A stretch of 6,827 bases of DNA from an uncultured Odoribacter sp. (GCA_934725835.1 CAKVCR010000154.1:1-6827), one strand, 5' to 3'; positions 1-6,559 are shown, counted from the first letter of the stretch. Numbers and translations: made by a program. The notes: generated from the letters alone by a model not told the origin.

Positions 1-99
1 AATTGTAAGTTGTTTTTTGTCCAAAACTTTTGAGCTGTCTACTTGAGCTAAGATTGGATATGTGTATAAAAATAAAATAAAAAGAATGACATACTTCAT
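1..99 (-). CDS. N-terminal part of an exported protein (gene runs off the left edge)
   Basis: An ATG at 99-97 opens a frame that stays open to the window edge, giving 33 residues. The first 18 form a classic signal peptide: MKY, then a hydrophobic stretch (VILFILFLYTYPI), then a signal peptidase I site LA|Q. The mature protein would begin QVDSSKVLDKKQLTI. Gln directly after the cleavage site is common in exported Bacteroidota proteins, and there is no lipobox Cys. The start lies 9 bases beyond the stop of the upstream dehydrogenase, so co-transcription is likely. No ribosome binding site is visible, which is normal for the phylum. The visible part is too short to name a family. An outer-membrane or periplasmic protein is the likely class, but that is inference from the signal peptide alone. 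Confidence 0.72.
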   Translation of the reverse strand, partial: MKYVILFILFLYTYPILAQVDSSKVLDKKQLTI

Positions 100-108
100 A
101 GATTACTA

Positions 109-918
109 TTATTTAAAAGGTGAATCAGGCTCTTTAGCCATATGAGAATAGCTTAATTTATCAACCAAGGAAGGCCACCATTTACTTAAAAAAACAGCAA
201 CTTTCCCTTCTATAAATGTCATGATTATTTCTCTTTTTCTTTTTAAAATGCCTTTAACTATAATGGAAGCACATTCTTCGGCTGTCATCATACTTCCCTC
301 ATTCCTAGGACTATCTCCTTGTTGACAGCCTTGTGCATTAAGAGCTGATTTACGTATATTTGAAGCCGTAAAACCTGGAGCTGCAACTAATACATTTAGT
401 CCCTTCTTTTGGTACTCTATTCTGACGGTATTAAGGAAACCTCGCACAGCAAATTTGCTCGCAGCGTAACCTGTGCGTCCTGGTAATCCTATAAAACCTG
501 CAATAGAAATAATTCCAACCAAACTTCCTTTAGATGCTAAAAGATAGGGGAGTGCGTACTTTGTGCAGTAAACCGTTCCCCAAAAGTTCACATCCATTAC
601 TCTGTGCAATACATTTGTATCTAAATCTTGTAGCAAAGCTCGCATAGAAATTCCTGCGTTATTTATTAAGATATCAATACGTCCAAAATGCGCATAAGCA
701 ATGTGTATTAAATTCTTACACTCATCTTCTCTCGTTACATCTGTGCGTACCGCCAAAGCTTCAACACCTTTGTTTTGCAAATCGTTTTTAATAAGATTTA
801 GTTCATCAATATTCCTAGCAGCAATCACGAGTTTTGCACCATGATGTGCTAATTCGTACACTAAAGCTTTGCCTATACCAGAAGAGGCACCAGTAACAAT
901 TGCAACTTTATTCTGCAT
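109..918 (-). CDS. SDR family NAD(P)-dependent oxidoreductase (classical short-chain dehydrogenase)
   Basis: This 269-residue protein has all the marks of a classical SDR. A cofactor-binding TGASSGIG lies at residues 9-16, Asp60 is the likely adenine contact, and NNAG spans 86-89. The catalytic set is Asn111, Ser138, Tyr151 and Lys155 (in YAASK). PGF at 181-183 follows the active site. Arg35 after the second beta strand suggests a preference for NADP(H), by family rule only. The roughly 40 residues after the Rossmann fold (about 225-269) are basic and hydrophobic, with a WW pair, as in DHRS7-like SDRs that associate with membranes. The length fits the family (about 250-280). The substrate cannot be read from sequence; SDRs of this group act on lipid, sugar or ketone substrates. 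The gene has its own promoter (946-977) and is followed after 9 bases by a signal-peptide gene. Confidence 0.93.
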   Translation of the reverse strand: MQNKVAIVTGASSGIGKALVYELAHHGAKLVIAARNIDELNLIKNDLQNKGVEALAVRTDVTREDECKNLIHIAYAHFGRIDILINNAGISMRALLQDLDTNVLHRVMDVNFWGTVYCTKYALPYLLASKGSLVGIISIAGFIGLPGRTGYAASKFAVRGFLNTVRIEYQKKGLNVLVAAPGFTASNIRKSALNAQGCQQGDSPRNEGSMMTAEECASIIVKGILKRKREIIMTFIEGKVAVFLSKWWPSLVDKLSYSHMAKEPDSPFK

Positions 919-945
919 AGTAATATTTTTTTATTAATTGGGTTG

Positions 946-977
946 CAAATATATATTTATTTCTTCATTTATTCAAA
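946..977 (-). promoter_or_regulatory. Bacteroidota-type promoter for the SDR gene
   Basis: On the minus strand the order is TTTG (977-974), 20 bases, then TATATTTG (953-946). This matches the Bacteroidota housekeeping pattern of TTTG or TTG near -33 and TAnnTTTG near -7, with normal spacing. Transcription would start around 940-943, leaving a leader of about 25 bases before the ATG at 918. A second TTTG (982-979) lies too far away to serve this -7 box. It is the best complete promoter in the window. Confidence 0.7.
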
Positions 978-1027
978 GCAAATGGGAATCAATAATTATC
1001 GGCAATAATTTATATTATGTAAAATTT

Positions 1028-1080
1028 ATAGCTTAAAAAAACAGGAAGAAACTTGGCTTCTTCCTGTTTTTTTAAGCTAT
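1028..1080 (-). terminator. Intrinsic terminator of the gyrA-TPR unit
   Basis: Two perfectly complementary 23-base arms (1028-1050 and 1058-1080) enclose a 7-base loop (1051-1057). The inner, more stable half pairs ACAGGAAGAA with TTCTTCCTGT. Read on the minus strand, this stem is followed by seven T residues, as in a Rho-independent terminator. The outer half pairs the A-tract with the T-tract, so the structure could also work in the plus direction, although no plus-strand gene enters it. The TAG stop codon of the TPR gene (1079-1077) lies inside the foot of the stem. Confidence 0.87.
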
Positions 1081-2252
1081 TGCATATTATCAAGCTTAGC
1101 TTTCATAACATCGTAAGCTTCTTGATATTTAGCATCTTTGTTTCTCAATTTAAAATACAACTCTTTTAAAGTTGTTACAGTGTTCTTCTCATTAGGATTT
1201 AATTCTAATGCTCTTTCAAAATATGGGATAACGGACTCGTAACCTTCAAATACTTTTTCCATTTCTTTATTGTATTCATTTACATCAACAATATCCAATA
1301 CTTTTTTATGGAATTCGATTACTACCGATAATTTAATATTACCAAGATTATACTGTGCCAAAAAGTCTTTCGGATCCAACTCTAAAGCTTTTACGTACAT
1401 TCCTTCTGCTTTTTCTGGTTGTTCCATTTTTTCATATAATGTACCTTTAGCTCTATAAAATGAGGCATTCTTAGGATCTTGCTTAATTGCTGCATCCAAA
1501 TATACTTCAGCTTTCTCTGGTTCGCCACCTAATAAATAGTAATTAATTAATTCTACCAGCATGTAAGAATCGTCTGGATATAATTCGTACCCTTTATGAA
1601 GGTAAGTAACAGCTTCTTCTTCTTTACCTTGATCCTTTAAAACTTTTGACAACATTGCATAAGTACGTGCTGCTTCATAATTATATTTCAAAGTCTCTTT
1701 ATAAAATTTCTCTGCATCATTCAAATTTCCTGCTCTCTGAGCTGCTACAGCTGCATTAAATATAACAGCAGTGTCGACTTTTGCCGGTTGTCCTTGTGTT
1801 ACTATAGGTGAATGTTCTAATTCTAATACCTGTTTAAATGATGCTAAAGCTTCGGGAAATCTTTCTGCATTATAATTTTCTACAGCTTGATTAGTAAAGT
1901 CAATCACTAAATTATTATATTGAGTTGCTAATTTTTTTTCATATTTTTTCTTGACATCCAACTCAATTACCTTTTGAAACGCTTCCCAAGCAATATTCAA
2001 TGCATCAGTAGACAAACTTTTGTATTCTGGAACTTGGCTTTCAAAAATTGCTTGATAGATTTGTCCTTTCACAAAATATGCTTTGTCAAAGTTGATACAG
2101 GCTTCATGCTGAATTGCTTCATCAATCATTTTTTTTGCTTGATCAAGTTTCCCTGCTGTAAAATAGCTCTGTGCTTGAGTTACTTTTCCTTTCTGTGCAT
2201 AAGTGAAAGTTGTACAGAAAAGTAACATCATAATAATAGAAAATTTTCTCAT
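1077..2252 (-). CDS. Exported tetratricopeptide repeat (TPR) protein
   Basis: A 391-residue protein with an N-terminal signal peptide: a basic MRK start, a hydrophobic core (FSIIMMLLFCTTF), and cleavage likely after TYA19 before Gln20. The mature part is nearly all helical TPR repeats. The clearest lie at about 26-50, 129-146, 163-190, 194-226, 228-260, 263-296 and 332-353, several ending in the typical A-L-E-L-(D/N)-P turn (for example ALELDP and ALELNP). No enzyme motif is present. A role as a periplasmic or envelope protein-binding scaffold is inferred. It starts 27 bases after the gyrA stop with no promoter motif in the gap, so it is probably co-transcribed with gyrA and ends at the hairpin at 1028-1080. 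I recall gyrA followed by an exported TPR gene in other Bacteroidales, which supports a conserved arrangement, but I could not check this. Confidence 0.9.
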   Translation of the reverse strand: MRKFSIIMMLLFCTTFTYAQKGKVTQAQSYFTAGKLDQAKKMIDEAIQHEACINFDKAYFVKGQIYQAIFESQVPEYKSLSTDALNIAWEAFQKVIELDVKKKYEKKLATQYNNLVIDFTNQAVENYNAERFPEALASFKQVLELEHSPIVTQGQPAKVDTAVIFNAAVAAQRAGNLNDAEKFYKETLKYNYEAARTYAMLSKVLKDQGKEEEAVTYLHKGYELYPDDSYMLVELINYYLLGGEPEKAEVYLDAAIKQDPKNASFYRAKGTLYEKMEQPEKAEGMYVKALELDPKDFLAQYNLGNIKLSVVIEFHKKVLDIVDVNEYNKEMEKVFEGYESVIPYFERALELNPNEKNTVTTLKELYFKLRNKDAKYQEAYDVMKAKLDNMQ

Positions 2253-2279
2253 ACGTTTAAAATTTAATTACAGTATTTT

Positions 2280-4790
2280 TTATTCTTCGGTATTAATTAT
2301 ATTGTCATTTGGACTACTCTCTATTTTTAAATTTTCTTCTTCATCATCTTTTGAGGCAGAAACTTTAGCTACAGCAGCAATAGCATCATCATTCTTTAAA
2401 TTGATAAGTTTTACACCTTGTGTGTTACGACCCATAACTCTTAAATCAGCAACATTCAATCTTATTGTAAGTCCCGAACGATTAATAATCATCAAGTTAT
2501 CTTCATCATTAACATCTATGATTGCAATTAATTCGCCCGTTCTTTCTGTCATGTTAATGGTTTTTACACCCTTGCCTCCACGATTTGTGATTCGATAATC
2601 TTCAATTGCAGAGCGCTTACCAAATCCGTTTTCAGATACCACTAAAATATTTGCATTAGTCGGTTCCACACAAACCATTCCAACGGCTTCATCATTTTCT
2701 TCCATCCAAATTCCTCTTACTCCTGAGGCTGTACGTCCCATGGGGCGAACTTTAGACTCAGGGAATCGAATGGCTCTCCCTGATTTTACAGCAATCATAA
2801 TATCATTTTCACCGTTCGTTAATTTTGCTTCCAACAATTGGTCTCCTTCTTTTATTGTGATTGCATTAACTCCATTTTGGCGTGGACGAGAATATGCTTC
2901 TAAGGTAGTCTTCTTGATAATACCTTTCTTTGAACATAATACAATGTAATTACTATTAATGTAATCCGAATCCTTTAAATCTAACAGATTAACATATGCT
3001 TTCACCTTATCGTCCGGTTCAATATTCAACAAGTTTTGAATTGCACGTCCTTTTGATTGTTTTGTTCCTTCCGGTATTTCATAAACTTTTAACCAGAAGC
3101 ATTTACCTTTTTCAGTAAAGAACAACATTGTATTATGCATTGTTGCTGTAATCATGTGCTCCAAAAAATCCTCATCTCTAGTTGCAGAACCTTTAGACCC
3201 TACTCCTCCTCTATTTTGTACTTTATATTCAGAAAGCGGGGTTCGTTTAATGTATCCCATGTGCGAAATAGTAATGACCATCTCTTCATCTGCGTAAAAG
3301 TCTTCAGGATTAAATTCTTCAGAAGCATATACAATATCTGTTCTACGTGAATCTCCGTACTGTACTTTAATTGCCAGTAGTTCATTTTTTATAATTTCCA
3401 TTCTCAAATCCACATGTTGCAGAATGTCATTTAAGTGAGCTATAAGTTTTTCTATTTCTTCATACTCTGCCCTTAGTTTTTCTTGTTCTAATCCTGTCAA
3501 TTGTCCCAATCGCATCGCAACAATAGCTGCAACTTGCTTATCTGTCAAACTAAAGCGTCCCATCAAAGCATTTTGAGCTTCTTGAGGATTTTTTGAAGAC
3601 CGAATAATTTTGATAACCTCATCAATATTATCAGATGCAATAATCAAACCTTCCAAAATATGTGCTCGGTCTTCCGCTTTACGTAGTTCAAATTGAGTAC
3701 GACGTACTACAACGTCATGACGATGTTCAACAAAATATTTAATAATATCTTTAAGATTCAATAACTTCGGGCGTCCATGTACTAATGCAACATTATTTAC
3801 TCCAAACGAAGACTGTAACGCAGTATGCTTTAACAAGGTATTCAGTACAACATTAGAAATCGCATCCTTTTTTATATCTATAACGATACGCATCCCTTCA
3901 CGGTCAGACTCATCGTTAACATTAGAAATACCCTCTATTTTCTTTTCATTAACCAATTCTGCAATACGTGAAATCAATTCTGCCTTGTTTACCATATAAG
4001 GTATTTCATGTACAATAATCTTTTCACGTCCGTTTGGCATCACTTCAACAGAAGTTTTAGACCGGATAACAATTCGTCCACGTCCTGTAAGATAAGATTC
4101 CCTTACTCCATTATATCCGTAAATTGTTCCTCCTGTAGGGAAATCGGGAGCTTTAATTATCTTGATAAGCTTTTCTATATCAATTTCATTATTGTCAATA
4201 TATGCACAAATTGCATCCACAGCATCGCTAATATTATGAGGAGGCATGTTTGTTGCCATACCAACGGCAATACCAGAAGCTCCATTCACTAACAGATAAG
4301 GGATACGGGTCGGTAACACAGTCGGCTCTTTTAGAGAACCATCAAAATTATCTGTCATATCAACAGTATCTTTGTCAATGTCCACCAGCATATCCTCTGT
4401 AATCTTAGCCATGCGAGCCTCTGTGTAACGCATAGCGGCGGGACTATCTCCGTCAACTGAGCCAAAATTACCCTGACCATCAACTAATGGATAACGCAAT
4501 GACCATTCTTGAGCCATACGTACCATTGCCATATATACAGAGCTATCACCATGTGGGTGATATTTACCTAGTACCTCTCCAACAATTCTGGCTGATTTCT
4601 TATATGGTTTCCCAGATGTTAAGCCTAATTCATCCATTCCATAAAGCACTCGTCTATGCACTGGTTTCAACCCATCTCTCACATCCGGTAAAGCTCTCGC
4701 TACAATCACAGACATTGAATAGTCAATGTATGAAGATTTCATTTCCTCTTCAATGTTGATTTTAATAATTTTTTCTCCGCCGTTTTCCAT
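2280..4790 (-). CDS. gyrA: DNA gyrase subunit A
   Basis: The 836-residue protein is the breakage-reunion subunit of the type II topoisomerase that introduces negative supercoils; its partner GyrB is not in the window. The N-terminal domain runs from about 8 to 490 and includes the winged-helix DNA gate. The catalytic tyrosine is Tyr122 in AMRYTEAR, the same number as in E. coli. The quinolone region reads GKYHPHGDSSVYMAMVRMAQ (75-94), with Ser83 present but Met at 87, where E. coli has Asp. The C-terminal beta-pinwheel covers about 500-810. Its GyrA box is QNRGGVG (525-531), and a related TNRGGKG motif lies at 735-741 in a late blade. The tail (about 813-836) is acidic and low in complexity. 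Length and the full pinwheel argue for GyrA rather than ParC. A -7 box lies upstream at 4868-4875, and a TPR gene follows after 27 bases. Confidence 0.97.
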   Translation of the reverse strand: MENGGEKIIKINIEEEMKSSYIDYSMSVIVARALPDVRDGLKPVHRRVLYGMDELGLTSGKPYKKSARIVGEVLGKYHPHGDSSVYMAMVRMAQEWSLRYPLVDGQGNFGSVDGDSPAAMRYTEARMAKITEDMLVDIDKDTVDMTDNFDGSLKEPTVLPTRIPYLLVNGASGIAVGMATNMPPHNISDAVDAICAYIDNNEIDIEKLIKIIKAPDFPTGGTIYGYNGVRESYLTGRGRIVIRSKTSVEVMPNGREKIIVHEIPYMVNKAELISRIAELVNEKKIEGISNVNDESDREGMRIVIDIKKDAISNVVLNTLLKHTALQSSFGVNNVALVHGRPKLLNLKDIIKYFVEHRHDVVVRRTQFELRKAEDRAHILEGLIIASDNIDEVIKIIRSSKNPQEAQNALMGRFSLTDKQVAAIVAMRLGQLTGLEQEKLRAEYEEIEKLIAHLNDILQHVDLRMEIIKNELLAIKVQYGDSRRTDIVYASEEFNPEDFYADEEMVITISHMGYIKRTPLSEYKVQNRGGVGSKGSATRDEDFLEHMITATMHNTMLFFTEKGKCFWLKVYEIPEGTKQSKGRAIQNLLNIEPDDKVKAYVNLLDLKDSDYINSNYIVLCSKKGIIKKTTLEAYSRPRQNGVNAITIKEGDQLLEAKLTNGENDIMIAVKSGRAIRFPESKVRPMGRTASGVRGIWMEENDEAVGMVCVEPTNANILVVSENGFGKRSAIEDYRITNRGGKGVKTINMTERTGELIAIIDVNDEDNLMIINRSGLTIRLNVADLRVMGRNTQGVKLINLKNDDAIAAVAKVSASKDDEEENLKIESSPNDNIINTEE

Positions 4791-4841
4791 CTAATATTTT
4801 AAATTACTGTTAACCAAAACAATTCAAGAGAAGTTAGTTTT

Positions 4842-4852
4842 ATTTACACTCC
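4842..4852. repeat. 11-base direct repeat, copy 1 (gyrA leader side)
   Basis: ATTTACACTCC on the plus strand, repeated exactly at 4900-4910, 58 bases away. This copy falls just downstream of the predicted gyrA transcription start, within its leader. The two copies bracket the -7 box at 4868-4875. Function is unknown. Confidence 0.5.
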
Positions 4853-4867
4853 TCTGCAAAAATCTCA

Positions 4868-4875
4868 CAAATATA
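4868..4875 (-). promoter_or_regulatory. -7 element of a probable gyrA promoter
   Basis: The minus strand reads TATATTTG, a full match to TAnnTTTG. The -33 position 19-20 bases upstream (about 4895-4899) reads only CTTT/TCTT, so that half is weak. Transcription would start near 4861, leaving a leader of about 70 bases before the gyrA ATG. The leader has no strong hairpin and no credible leader peptide. Exact 11-base repeats lie on either side of this box. Confidence 0.55.
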
Positions 4876-4899
4876 ATAATTTCAGTCATTATAAAAAGA

Positions 4900-4910
4900 A
4901 TTTACACTCC
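4900..4910. repeat. 11-base direct repeat, copy 2 (upstream of the gyrA -33 position)
   Basis: A second exact copy of ATTTACACTCC, directly upstream of the expected -33 position of gyrA and just after the stop of the MBL hydrolase gene (4916). Its placement would suit an activator or repressor site, but this is inference. Similarity outside the 11 bases is low. Confidence 0.5.
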
Positions 4911-4915
4911 CTTTT

Positions 4916-5686
4916 TTAAACTTCAGGAATCATTGTTACAAAAGTATCGTATGCTAATTTTACATTTTGCGGCAATTCCTTTGCTACTTCAGATGCCAAG
5001 CCCATTTGATGACCAATATGCGTTAGCCACGCTTGCTTGGGTTGTATTCGTTCTATAGCCGCCAAAGCTTCTGATAGATTAAAATGAGACAAATGTTCTT
5101 CTTTGCGAAGGGCATTAATGACTAAATATTCTACACCACGCATCAACTCAAAAGAAGAGTCCGGTATTGTTTTTGCATCTGTAATATATGCAAAATTGTC
5201 TATTCGGAATCCTAATACAGGCATTTTATAGTGAAATACAGGTATTGGTATTACCTTTATATCGTCAATATAAAAAGGAAACCCATCCAAGGTATGGTAA
5301 GCTATTTCTGGAACACCCGGATATCGAAAAGCTGCAAAAGCATAAGAAAAATCTTTATATACCACCTCTCTGGTTTCATTGCTTCCATATACATCCACAG
5401 CACCCTGTTTCACCCAATTAAATGCTCTTACGTCATCTAAACCTCCAACATGATCTTTATGCCCATGAGTTAATAAAATAGCACGAATATCCTGTACTCC
5501 ACTCCTCAACATTTGATATCGAAAATCAGGCCCAGCATCTATAATAATTATTTTACCTTTCACCTCAAGCATAGCAGAACTGCGCAATCTTTTATCATGC
5601 TTATCTGCCGACTTGCATACATCGCATTGGCAGGCTATTACAGGGATACCCTGCGATGTACCGCTTCCTAGAATTGTCAATTTCAT
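4916..5686 (-). CDS. MBL-fold metallohydrolase, PhnP-like (probable cyclic phosphodiesterase type)
   Basis: A 256-residue metallo-beta-lactamase-fold enzyme. The opening LGSGTSQGIP (residues 6-15) and the three-cysteine cluster Cys19-x-Cys21-x-x-Cys24 are typical of the PhnP group, where these cysteines help hold a structural zinc. The catalytic metal motif THGHKDH gives His74, His76, Asp78 and His79. Further likely ligands are His152, Asp170 (in YITDA) and the THIGH pair His223/His226. E. coli PhnP hydrolyses 5-phosphoribosyl 1,2-cyclic phosphate in phosphonate breakdown, but no other phn gene is nearby. The substrate here is therefore open and could be another cyclic phosphodiester. A cytosolic site is expected because there is no signal peptide. 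The gene is divergent from the methylase at 5780 and has a -7 box at 5708-5715. No terminator is visible after its stop, so some read-through into gyrA is possible. Confidence 0.9.
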   Translation of the reverse strand: MKLTILGSGTSQGIPVIACQCDVCKSADKHDKRLRSSAMLEVKGKIIIIDAGPDFRYQMLRSGVQDIRAILLTHGHKDHVGGLDDVRAFNWVKQGAVDVYGSNETREVVYKDFSYAFAAFRYPGVPEIAYHTLDGFPFYIDDIKVIPIPVFHYKMPVLGFRIDNFAYITDAKTIPDSSFELMRGVEYLVINALRKEEHLSHFNLSEALAAIERIQPKQAWLTHIGHQMGLASEVAKELPQNVKLAYDTFVTMIPEV

Positions 5687-5707
5687 TACATTCTCAAATT
5701 ATTTTCA

Positions 5708-5715
5708 CAAAGATA
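5708..5715 (-). promoter_or_regulatory. -7 element of a probable promoter for the MBL hydrolase
   Basis: The minus strand reads TATCTTTG followed by TG, a strong TAnnTTTG match. The expected -33 site (about 5735-5739) has no TTTG. A start near 5702 would leave a leader of about 16 bases before the ATG at 5686, which is short but typical of the phylum. Confidence 0.55.
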
Positions 5716-5736
5716 TAAATATTACAAAATTGATAC

Positions 5737-5744
5737 TACCTTTG
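5737..5744 (+). promoter_or_regulatory. -7 element of a probable promoter for the RsmI-like methylase
   Basis: The plus strand reads TACCTTTG, matching TAnnTTTG. No TTTG is present 19-20 bases upstream (about 5713-5717), so the -33 half is poor. Transcription would start near 5750, about 30 bases before the ATG at 5780. Its expected -33 region coincides with the -7 box of the divergent MBL gene. Confidence 0.5.
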
Positions 5745-5779
5745 ATGGGAAATAAATGTTACATTTTGACTAATTTTAT

Positions 5780-6484
5780 ATGGGTAATTTATTTTTGATA
5801 CCAAATACATTAGGAGATACTAAAATATTGGAGGTAATACCATCCGAAGTGATTAATATAATAAAATCCATCAAAATATTCGCAAGCGAGGACCCCAAAA
5901 ACACACGTCGTTATTTGAAAAAAATTGATAAATCTATCAATGTTGATGAACTGACATTTTTAGAATTGAATGAGCATTCTGAACGTAAGGACATTGAAGC
6001 ATGTCTTCCTTGGTTGGCAAATAATAATGTTGGTATTATTTCTGAAGCCGGGTGTCCTGGAATCGCAGATCCTGGAGCAGAATTAGTAGCTTTGGCACAT
6101 ACTCATAATTATCGTGTAATTCCATTGGTAGGGCCGTCTTCTATTTTATTAGCTTTAATTGCCTCTGGCTTTAATGGACAAAATTTTTCTTTTAATGGTT
6201 ATCTACCAATTAAAACGGCAGAACGAACCCGAGCTCTAAAAAACTACGAAAAACAGTCTGCAGCAGAACACCGTACTCAAATTTTCATAGAGACTCCATA
6301 TAGAAACCTAAAATTATTTGAAGAAATTATACAAACCCTTCATCCTACCACGCTACTTTCAATAGCTTGTGATATCACAACTAAAAATGAATATATCAGA
6401 ACCCTATCTATTCAAGATTGGAAAAATCAAAAACCGGATATTAATAAGAGACCAGCAATCTTTTCTATTTATGCTACAAAATAA
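5780..6484 (+). CDS. SAM-dependent methyltransferase, short RsmI-like family (tetrapyrrole methylase fold)
   Basis: The 234-residue protein belongs to the tetrapyrrole methylase fold that includes RsmI, the enzyme that 2'-O-methylates C1402 of 16S rRNA. Signature pieces are LIPNTLGD (6-13), SED (36-38), ISEAGCPGIADPGAELV (87-103), PLVGPSS (115-121), FNGYLP (138-143) and IETPYR (170-175). It is shorter than RsmI (about 280), because the C-terminal extension after the methylase domain is absent. Its N-terminal half (KNTRRYLKKID at 40-50) is also unlike RsmI. It matches what I recall as a Bacteroidota-specific paralogue usually labelled only as a SAM-dependent methyltransferase. An rRNA target is therefore plausible but unproven, and naming it rsmI would be unsafe. 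It is cytosolic. The ATG at 5780 suits the -7 box at 5737-5744, and the gene ends before the hairpin at 6525-6559. Confidence 0.9.
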   Translation: MGNLFLIPNTLGDTKILEVIPSEVINIIKSIKIFASEDPKNTRRYLKKIDKSINVDELTFLELNEHSERKDIEACLPWLANNNVGIISEAGCPGIADPGAELVALAHTHNYRVIPLVGPSSILLALIASGFNGQNFSFNGYLPIKTAERTRALKNYEKQSAAEHRTQIFIETPYRNLKLFEEIIQTLHPTTLLSIACDITTKNEYIRTLSIQDWKNQKPDINKRPAIFSIYATK

Positions 6485-6524
6485 GACAAAGAATCCTTTC
6501 ATTAGAGCTAGTCTTAAAGTATTG

Positions 6525-6559
6525 AGAACAGAGCCTAGTTAGGCATGAGGCTCTGTTCT
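6525..6559. terminator. Hairpin between convergent genes, probable bidirectional terminator
   Basis: Arms AGAACAGAGCCT (6525-6536) and AGGCTCTGTTCT (6548-6559) pair perfectly over 12 bases around an 11-base loop. A further AAAGT/ACTTT pairing (6516-6520 with 6563-6567) can extend it across a small internal loop. It lies 40 bases after the methylase stop and 20 bases beyond the stop of the minus-strand fragment, which is the right place for a shared terminator. The T-run is weak on both sides, so efficiency is uncertain. Confidence 0.65.

Noticed and set aside
2203..2598. 131-codon plus-strand open frame spanning the start of the TPR gene and the end of gyrA
   Set aside because: It is antisense to two well-supported genes, has no promoter and no recognisable protein features; its openness follows from the AT-rich codons opposite.
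4530..4532. Met87 in GyrA as an acquired quinolone-resistance mutation
   Set aside because: Three base changes separate ATG from GAT, and Ser83 is unchanged; a lineage difference is more likely than selection.
4487..4759. 90-codon plus-strand open frame opposite the 5' end of gyrA, with similar ones at 4008-4292 and 3135-3350
   Set aside because: All are mirror frames of the conserved GyrA coding sequence with no independent evidence.
4849..4855. Minus-strand AGAGGAG in the gyrA leader as a Shine-Dalgarno site for a leader peptide
   Set aside because: The GTG next to it is followed at once by TAA, no other start follows at proper spacing, and genes here do not use Shine-Dalgarno sites; it is also about 60 bases from the gyrA ATG.
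5188..5440. Overlapping plus-strand frames opposite the MBL hydrolase
   Set aside because: They are antisense shadows; the minus-strand frame carries every catalytic motif.
5780..6484. Naming the methylase rsmI
   Set aside because: It lacks the C-terminal extension and differs in the N-terminal signature, so the specific 16S C1402 function is not supported.
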